From assembly GCA_016285075.1 (NCBI GenBank), contig JAEEQB010000005.1, forward strand, positions 1 to 64,000: a DNA stretch of 64,000 bases, given 5' to 3'. The notes beneath the pieces are model-generated. The model did no database searches. It was given only the letters and a program-made list of their open reading frames with translations, and had not been told where the DNA came from. This stretch comes from Prevotella sp. Its GTDB lineage: Bacteria; Bacteroidota; Bacteroidia; Bacteroidales; Bacteroidaceae. Shown here one piece after another: positions 58,549 through 64,000 of this stretch (position 1 is the first letter of the stretch; each line of letters begins with the position of its first letter). The translations under genes and the position numbers were made by a program.

Positions 58549-60159
58549 TTAGTCTCTGTTGGGTACGCTTAACTGCTCTAGCGCCTTGCGGACAATGTCG
58601 CTCTGCTCGTTGAAGATGGAGAAGTATTCACTCATGTCCCACAGGTCGCGGGCAATGAGGGCTTTCAGCTGTAGACGCAAGTAAGGCTGTGTACGCTCCA
58701 GCTCCGCATCGTCCTTTGGTTCTATCTTCTGTTTTTTCCCCTCGGCAATGATCTCATCGACAAGTGCCTTCGGAACTTCAAACTGCTGCTTGAAAGTTTC
58801 AAACTGCGGATACTGTTTCTTCAGTTCCTTGCGGTGATTGTCAACATAGCGCAGGCATTGCTGCAGGACGATGGACTTGGCTGCCAGCTGACGATGCAGC
58901 ATGGTGTAGCGGGTGGTGTCCAGAGGAACGAAGTAGTCAGGCATGATACCACCGCCACCATAGACGGTGCGGTGTTCACGCAGGGTCTCGAACTTCAGTG
59001 AATCGGCAAAGTGTATGCTGTCGGCATTGGTCAGCTCACCATGCTTCAGACGGTTCACCACGTCCATGGCATAGTCCGTCTGCTTGCCCTTCACATAAGG
59101 CTTCTGGATGCATCGGCCGGAGGGTGTGTAATAATGGGCAATGGTGAGCCGTATCATCGAACCATCGGGCAGGTCGATGGGGCGTTGTACGAGTCCCTTG
59201 CCAAAGGTGCGGCGTCCCACGACGAATCCACGGTCCTGGTCTTGGATGGCACCTGTCACAATCTCTGCGGCCGAGGCTGTATATTCGTCTACGAGCACTA
59301 CGACACGTCCCTGTTTGAAGCTGCCGTTGCCGTCAGCACGATAGTCACGGCGAGCCTGACGACGTCCCTGAGTATAGACGAGTAGGTCGCCTTTCTGCAG
59401 GAACTCGTTGGATATATCGGCAGCTGCCTGCAAATAGCCGCCGCCATTCTCCTGAAGGTCGAGTACCAGGTCTTTCATACCTTGTTTACGGAGTTTCTCC
59501 ATCGCTTCGACAAACTCCTGATAGGTGGTGGCACCAAAGTTGCCGATGCGGATATATCCGATTCCTGGCCTGATGATGTATGCAGCGTCAATGCTCTTGA
59601 CGGGAATCTTGTCGCGTACGACAGTGAACGTCAGCTGATCCTTTATGCCGCGGCGCACCACGCCGAGTTTTACCTTTGTATCCTTGGGACCGCGTAGACG
59701 TTTCATGATTTCCTCTTTCGACATCTTCACACCCGCAATGGCTGTGTCGTTGACGCTGATAATGCGGTCGCCGGCAATGATGCCCACCTTTTCTGACGGG
59801 CCATTGGTCACAGGCTGGATGACCAGCAGCGTGTCTTCTATCATGTTGAACTGCACACCGATGCCTTCGAAGTTGCCATTCAACGGCTCGTTCATGGCCT
59901 TCACCTCCTTTGGCGTAGAATACTGGGAATGGGGGTCGAGCTTCTCCAACATCCCGCGGATAGCATCCTCCACGAGTTTGGTCTCGTCCACACTGTCCAC
60001 ATAGAGGTTGGCTGTGGCCATCTCTGCTATCTGCAGCTTACGCAACGGGGAGTCCTCACTCATGTTGATGCGCATCTGCGCCCCAAGGGGGCTGAATGTG
60101 AAATAAAACAGAATCAATAAAACCCCCGTTATCAGTAGGGTGCCATTTCTTGTTTTCAT
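58549..60159 (-). CDS. S41-family C-terminal processing protease (CtpA/Prc-like)
   Basis: ATG at 60159 (MKTRNGTLLITGVLLILFYF) gives a membrane anchor or signal peptide and 536 residues; the track adds 31. Domains: N-terminal helical cap; PDZ (GIGVQFNMIEDTLLVIQPV, AGDRIISVNDTAI); S41 protease with the Ser in VVLVDEYTASAAEIV and the Lys in GRRTFGKGLVQ; C-terminal helical region. It acts in the periplasm on damaged or precursor proteins. Divergent from the PCMD operon, with a -7 box TACCTTTGC at 60194..60186. Confidence 0.92.
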   Translation of the reverse strand: MKTRNGTLLITGVLLILFYFTFSPLGAQMRINMSEDSPLRKLQIAEMATANLYVDSVDETKLVEDAIRGMLEKLDPHSQYSTPKEVKAMNEPLNGNFEGIGVQFNMIEDTLLVIQPVTNGPSEKVGIIAGDRIISVNDTAIAGVKMSKEEIMKRLRGPKDTKVKLGVVRRGIKDQLTFTVVRDKIPVKSIDAAYIIRPGIGYIRIGNFGATTYQEFVEAMEKLRKQGMKDLVLDLQENGGGYLQAAADISNEFLQKGDLLVYTQGRRQARRDYRADGNGSFKQGRVVVLVDEYTASAAEIVTGAIQDQDRGFVVGRRTFGKGLVQRPIDLPDGSMIRLTIAHYYTPSGRCIQKPYVKGKQTDYAMDVVNRLKHGELTNADSIHFADSLKFETLREHRTVYGGGGIMPDYFVPLDTTRYTMLHRQLAAKSIVLQQCLRYVDNHRKELKKQYPQFETFKQQFEVPKALVDEIIAEGKKQKIEPKDDAELERTQPYLRLQLKALIARDLWDMSEYFSIFNEQSDIVRKALEQLSVPNRD

Positions 60160-60185
60160 GATCTTTTCTCGCTTACTTGTTGGGG

Positions 60186-60194
60186 CGCAAAGGT
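60186..60194 (-). promoter_or_regulatory. -7 box of the S41 protease gene
   Basis: TACCTTTGC on the minus strand, 26 nt before the ATG; no TTTG at the ideal distance. Confidence 0.45.
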
Positions 60195-60311
60195 ACAAAA
60201 TAAAATGAAAACTCCACCTTATTGCACTACTTGATGTTGTTAACGAATGCAAATTTAGATGAATTTTTAGAGTTTACAGGCCTGTTGAGAAGAAAATGTC
60301 CGAAAATTTCG

Positions 60312-60320
60312 TACCTTTGC
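60312..60320 (+). promoter_or_regulatory. -7 box of the PCMD operon
   Basis: TACCTTTGC, 30 nt before the ATG at 60351; a supporting reason to reject the upstream start at 60222. Confidence 0.5.
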
Positions 60321-60350
60321 ACCCTGTTAGGACACAAATTGCTAAAGACG

Positions 60351-61532
60351 ATGAGGCTTAGACTCTTTTCCATATACGCTCTGAACCGCACATATCCATT
60401 ACTATTGCTATTGGCTATGAGCGTTACCGTGGGTGGTTGTTTCAAGGATGAACCGCTGAACGCTGAGTGTGACATCCTGGAGGCGAGTGTCACCACCACC
60501 AGTATGACAGAGACTTTTTTCCATGAAAGCGATACCTTGGTACGCGTCGGTTCCGATGCTTCCATCATTACCTTTACCGTGCGCCGCACAGCCGACTTGA
60601 GCCACATGGCACCGAGATTCAGGATTACCGATGGAGCTACCATCGAGCCTGCCAGTGGCTCAGTGCATGACTTCAGCCAAGGACCTGTAGCCTATACCGT
60701 TACGTCGGAAGACCGGCAGTGGAGCCGCCGTTACGAGGTGGCGTTCCGTCCCGTGACAGTGACGGTGAACGATACCGTGCGCTACGATTTCGAGCACTAT
60801 GAGCTGGACGACAACTACAAACGCTTTTACGTATGGTACGAGGAGGAACCTGATGGCCGGCAGCCTATATGGGCATCTGGCAACGGCGGTTTCTTCATTG
60901 CCAACCAGAGCAAGGGCGCCGAGGACTATCCCACCACACCTAGCGACGGCGGTGTGGACGGCGGGAAGTGCCTTCGGCTGATGACCCTCGACACCGGTCC
61001 GTTGGGCCGTAGCACCGGACGCCCCATCGCAGCCGGGAACATGTTCCTTGGCAAGTTCAACGCCGAGCTGGCATTGCGCGATGCCCTTCATAGTACCGAG
61101 ATGGGGGTGCCCTTTACACAGCTGCCGCAGAAAGTCACAGGCTATTACCGCTACAAGCCGGGCACAGAGTACAGGAACAAGGCTCAGCAGGTGATGGCAA
61201 ATCGTACTGACAGTGCCGACATCTATGCTGTGCTCTATCGTAATCATGATGCCCAGGGGCAGCCTACCGTGCTCTATGGCGACAATGTGCTTACCAGTCC
61301 GCTCATCGTGCGGAAGGCACGTATAGACCTGGTGAAACCCACCGACGAATGGACCTTTTTCGAGTTGCCCTTCTCTGTGCTGGCACCTGTGGACGAAGAG
61401 CTTCTGCGTAATCGCGGCTACAATCTGGCGCTGGTGTTTGCTGCCAGTATCCACGGCGATGTGTTCGAGGGGGCCATCGGTTCCACTTTATTGATCGACA
61501 AAGTAACAATTATATGCTCCCACGAAGAATAA
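60351..61532 (+). CDS. PCMD-domain lipoprotein
   Basis: ATG at 60351 gives 393 residues and a lipobox (SVTVGGCFKDEP). An N-terminal Ig-like domain (about 30-150: ITFTVRRTADLSHMAPRFRI) is followed by a putative carbohydrate-metabolism domain (PCMD): FYVWYEEEPDGRQPIWASGN, KCLRLMTLDTG, PQKVTGYYRYKPG and an end strand STLLIDKVTI. PCMD proteins are frequent cell-surface lipoproteins in Bacteroidetes and may bind glycans. First of a three-gene operon; its end overlaps the next gene by 19 nt. Confidence 0.82.
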   Translation: MRLRLFSIYALNRTYPLLLLLAMSVTVGGCFKDEPLNAECDILEASVTTTSMTETFFHESDTLVRVGSDASIITFTVRRTADLSHMAPRFRITDGATIEPASGSVHDFSQGPVAYTVTSEDRQWSRRYEVAFRPVTVTVNDTVRYDFEHYELDDNYKRFYVWYEEEPDGRQPIWASGNGGFFIANQSKGAEDYPTTPSDGGVDGGKCLRLMTLDTGPLGRSTGRPIAAGNMFLGKFNAELALRDALHSTEMGVPFTQLPQKVTGYYRYKPGTEYRNKAQQVMANRTDSADIYAVLYRNHDAQGQPTVLYGDNVLTSPLIVRKARIDLVKPTDEWTFFELPFSVLAPVDEELLRNRGYNLALVFAASIHGDVFEGAIGSTLLIDKVTIICSHEE

Positions 61533-62302
61533 AACTATCAATGGCCTATCATCAATTGTCAATTGCCCTTGTCCTGCTACTGCTTGCCACGGGCGCTAAG
61601 GCCAGCCAACCGGCGGATGCTGATGGATGGAGGCTGTGCATCCGTGCCGGCTACAGTCTGGGAGCTACTACGCCAATAGGAATACCCGCCACCATCCGGA
61701 AACTGAACCGTTTTAACCTGTCGCCCAATGCGGTTGTCGGTCTCGATGCCACTCTTCCGTTTTCAGAACGGTGGGGACTGTTGACCGGACTGCACTTCGA
61801 GCATAAAGGCATGGATGTCACTGTCACCACCAAGGGCTACCACATGGCAATGGTGAAGGGTGGCGAGGAACTGGAGGGTGTCTATACAGGCCGCGTGGAA
61901 CAGCATGTGAAGGCATGGATGTTCAGCCTGCCGCTTCAGGCTACCTACAGTCTCTCGCAGTGTTGGCAGCTGAGGCTAGGTCCTTATTTCTCTGTGCTCA
62001 CGTCCAAGGCCTTCAACGGAGAGGTCTCTGACGGCTATCTGCGCAAGGACACGCCTACAGGCCAGAAGATAGAGATGGGACACGAGGCCGACGAGCGGGC
62101 CACCTACGACTTCTCGTCCAACATGCGCCGGCTGCAGGCTGGTCTCGACGTGGGCGCAGACTGTCAGCTGGCCAGCAGGATTGGTCTCAGCGCCGACCTC
62201 TCCTGGGGGCTCACAGGACTGATGCACAGCTCGTTCAAGACCGTGGAGCAGACGTTATATCCTATCTACGGCACAATCTCTGTAACATATCAACTGAAAT
62301 AA
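61514..62302 (+). CDS. Outer-membrane beta-barrel protein (porin-family fold)
   Basis: 262 residues; start at 61514 overlaps the PCMD gene, an alternative ATG at 61541 fits the signal peptide better (MAYHQLSIALVLLLLATGAKA). The mature part has alternating strands RLCIRAGYSLG, NAVVGLDATLPF, WGLLTGLHFEHKG, LQATYSLSQCWQLRLGPYFS and a closing YPIYGTISVTYQLK, typical of PF13568-type barrels. Cargo unknown. Middle gene of the PCMD operon. Confidence 0.82.
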   Translation: MLPRRIKLSMAYHQLSIALVLLLLATGAKASQPADADGWRLCIRAGYSLGATTPIGIPATIRKLNRFNLSPNAVVGLDATLPFSERWGLLTGLHFEHKGMDVTVTTKGYHMAMVKGGEELEGVYTGRVEQHVKAWMFSLPLQATYSLSQCWQLRLGPYFSVLTSKAFNGEVSDGYLRKDTPTGQKIEMGHEADERATYDFSSNMRRLQAGLDVGADCQLASRIGLSADLSWGLTGLMHSSFKTVEQTLYPIYGTISVTYQLK

Positions 62303-62315
62303 AACAAATATCAGA

Positions 62316-63824
62316 ATGATGAAAAGAATTCTTTACTTCTTGATGGTTGCAGCAGCCACGCTGTCTGCTCACGCAACCGACTACACCGATCAGCTGCTGG
62401 TGCTGGTCAATGGCGATGGTGGTATTCAGCAGGCTACCATCTCAGTCAATGAACACAATGGCCTATATGACCTGAACCTCAAGAACTTTGTGCTGATGAA
62501 TGGCGAGGAACCCATGCCTGTTGGAAACGTTGAACTGAAGGACATCGTGCCGGAAGTTGCCGGTGATGCCATCTTCCTGCGTACTAATCAGAACATCACC
62601 ATTACCAACGGTGACCTGCCTGACGTGCTCTTCTGGATGGGTCCGACCCTCGGCGAGCTGCCGGTGATGGTGACAGCCGTGCTCAACGGTGACCGCCTGC
62701 GGGCCATCATCGACTTGGATCTCTCTCAGATGCTGGGACAGATAATCAATGTGTTCTTCGGCGAGTCACTGGTCTCGGGTACCGGTTATCACATCCCCAA
62801 TGGTGACTTCGAAGCCTGGCACACTTCGGCAGAAGGATATGTCGAGCCCAACGCCTGGCATTCTTTCGAGAGCGCCACTGGTGCATTGGCTTTACTGGCT
62901 GGACACCATTTAGAAAAAAGCGACAAGGGACGTGACAGATCTGCCTGTGCCCGCATCTTTGCTACTTCCATCTTTGGCATCGTTGCCAACGGAACCATGA
63001 CCACTGGACGTATGAACGCTGGTTCCATGATGGCCAGCAACGTCGACAATCACGCTTACATAGATATGAGCCAGACTGATGTCGACGGCAACGGAGACCC
63101 CTTCTATGTGGCTCTCAACAGCTGTCCCGACTCACTTGTGTTCTGGGTACAGTTCCATCAGGGCAGTGCTAACAGCGAACACCCTTATGCCACCGTCAGC
63201 GCTGTCATAACCGATGGCACCCGCTATCAGGACCCGGAGGACAAGGCCTACAGCAATGTGGTGGCACGGGCCTCCAACAATCAGATTTCCGTCACTGGCG
63301 ATGAATGGCGCCGCATCAGCATACCCTTTGTCTATACCGACAACAACGTGAAGCCTCGTGCCATCATGGTTACTATCTCTACCAACGCCGATCCCGGCCA
63401 AGGCAGTGGTGACGACGAGGTGCTCGTCGACGACCTCACACTGGTTTACAACAACCGTCTGGCCGCACTGTCAGTAGAAGGGTTCCAGCCCGATAGATTC
63501 GACTACAATGTGGATAAGCACATTGCCACCGATGCCCTCGACTTCAACCCTGCTGCCAACGGCAAGGGTGCCTACGTACTGGTGAAAGACAACGAAAATG
63601 AGGGTAGGATTGTCATCGATGTCTTTGCTGCTGACCTACGCTCACAAACGACCTATTACATCAACTATCCTAATAGTGCTGACGGCATAGAAAACCTTGC
63701 CGTTCGTCCTGTAGCAGCTGATACCTATTATAATATAAAGGGACAGCGTGTGGATAGCCCCCGGAAGGGTCATCTTTTCATTGTACGTCAACCCGATGGC
63801 AGCGTAAGAAAGGTTCTGAAATAA
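62316..63824 (+). CDS. Secreted calycin-like / PCMD protein with sorting-like tail
   Basis: 502 residues, signal peptide ending SAHA. Residues about 20-145 form a calycin-like domain (QLLVLVNGDGGIQQATISV, LYDLNLKNFVLMNGEE). The PCMD part begins at YHIPNGDFEAWHTSAEGYV and runs through VNDLTLVYN-type strands (VLVDDLTLVYNN). The C-terminus has YYNIKGQRVDSPRKGHLFIV, the same DLxGxR-type tail as in the 32069 and 57700 proteins. Starts 13 nt after the barrel gene. Confidence 0.8.
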   Translation: MMKRILYFLMVAAATLSAHATDYTDQLLVLVNGDGGIQQATISVNEHNGLYDLNLKNFVLMNGEEPMPVGNVELKDIVPEVAGDAIFLRTNQNITITNGDLPDVLFWMGPTLGELPVMVTAVLNGDRLRAIIDLDLSQMLGQIINVFFGESLVSGTGYHIPNGDFEAWHTSAEGYVEPNAWHSFESATGALALLAGHHLEKSDKGRDRSACARIFATSIFGIVANGTMTTGRMNAGSMMASNVDNHAYIDMSQTDVDGNGDPFYVALNSCPDSLVFWVQFHQGSANSEHPYATVSAVITDGTRYQDPEDKAYSNVVARASNNQISVTGDEWRRISIPFVYTDNNVKPRAIMVTISTNADPGQGSGDDEVLVDDLTLVYNNRLAALSVEGFQPDRFDYNVDKHIATDALDFNPAANGKGAYVLVKDNENEGRIVIDVFAADLRSQTTYYINYPNSADGIENLAVRPVAADTYYNIKGQRVDSPRKGHLFIVRQPDGSVRKVLK

Positions 63825-63922
63825 GGCGATCGCTCGATCCAGAGCGATGCCCATGACAGACATCTGCTTGGCCCTGCAGGCTGCTCTTGTCGGGGTCTGA
63901 TTTGTTAATCATCGCCTAAATT

Positions 63923-63959
63923 ATAAATGGAGTCCACTCAAGAAGTGGACTCCATTTAT
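63923..63959. terminator. Bidirectional terminator at a convergent gene end
   Basis: Perfect 16-bp inverted repeat ATAAATGGAGTCCACT-CAAGA-AGTGGACTCCATTTAT between the calycin/PCMD gene and a minus-strand gene entering at the right edge. Confidence 0.85.
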
Positions 63960-63979
63960 GATTCCCTGATACTGCCGGC

Positions 63980-64000
63980 TTACTCCTCTTCTTCCGGACG
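63980..64000 (-). CDS. C-terminal end of a minus-strand gene, cut by the window edge
   Basis: Minus strand reads RPEEEE followed by TAA at 63982..63980, just beyond the terminator hairpin. Too short to identify. Confidence 0.4.
   Translation of the reverse strand, partial: RPEEEE

Overview
The window comes from a chromosome of a Bacteroidales bacterium, most likely Prevotellaceae (Prevotella/Segatella/Xylanibacter type). The evidence is a SusC/SusD/SusE-F type glycan-uptake locus, many BACON, PCMD, DUF4923, DUF3836 and DUF2490 surface or secreted proteins, lipoboxes of the 'SCE/ACD' type, and the Bacteroidota promoter signature (TTTG, 19-21 nt, TAnnTTTGC) in front of most transcription units. 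Coordinates and starts below were read by eye from the sequence and ORF track; no database search was run.

Layout. 1-9 kb: an Rpn/PD-(D/E)XK-like gene cut by the window edge, a secreted CE2-type SGNH esterase, a complete small transcription unit for a 33-residue peptide, a tRNA-Arg(CCT), a 5'-truncated gene, a BACON lipoprotein, a repeat-rich intergenic region and a DUF3836 secreted protein. 9-15 kb: sufD and sufC, directly downstream of a four-gene VTC / DUF4956 / DUF2490 / Cthe_2159-like beta-helix operon. 15-23 kb: DUF4923 lipoprotein, a large exo-rhamnogalacturonan-lyase-like enzyme, rnhB, sufS, an M16 peptidase and an alpha/beta hydrolase, all on the minus strand. 23-30 kb: a susC-susD-susE/F-like polysaccharide-utilisation operon whose SusC carries an unusual C-terminal OmpA-like domain. 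30-40 kb: comF, an Ig-like lipoprotein, a 2146-residue secreted metallophosphoesterase with FN3, MBG and other modules, a small secreted protein missed by the ORF track, and a membrane protein / winged-helix regulator pair.

40-53 kb is an AT-richer accessory island. It lies between two direct copies of a 97-bp sequence (95/97 identical by eye); the right copy is the promoter of pyrE. Inside are (a) a five-gene operon: XRE-type regulator, a fusion of a degenerate kinase-like domain with a retropepsin-like (DTGA) protease, a PLD-type nuclease, an ApeA-like HEPN protein with an RNxxxH motif, and a hypothetical protein; (b) a decaying operon of small secreted/Sel1-repeat proteins containing one frameshift and one in-frame amber codon; (c) a strongly structured, unannotated RNA with its own consensus promoter and terminator; and (d) a two-gene AAA-ATPase / TOPRIM-like pair. 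This resembles a defence island, and the kinase-retropepsin-PLD-HEPN operon is the best candidate here for an undescribed system.

53-64 kb returns to core functions (pyrE, an SRPBCC protein, argH), followed by a zinc-ribbon-like lipoprotein, a TPR/coiled-coil regulator pseudogene with several lesions, a relic signal peptide, a secreted protein with a T9SS-like tail, an S41 C-terminal processing protease, and a PCMD lipoprotein / beta-barrel / calycin-PCMD operon. Three unrelated secreted proteins share a C-terminal tail of the DLxGxR...KGxyI...K type. Several short sequences (caagtaagaaacgg hairpin, a 48-bp element, the 97-bp promoter repeat, a 22-bp tandem array) recur between genes and look like dispersed intergenic repeats of this genome.
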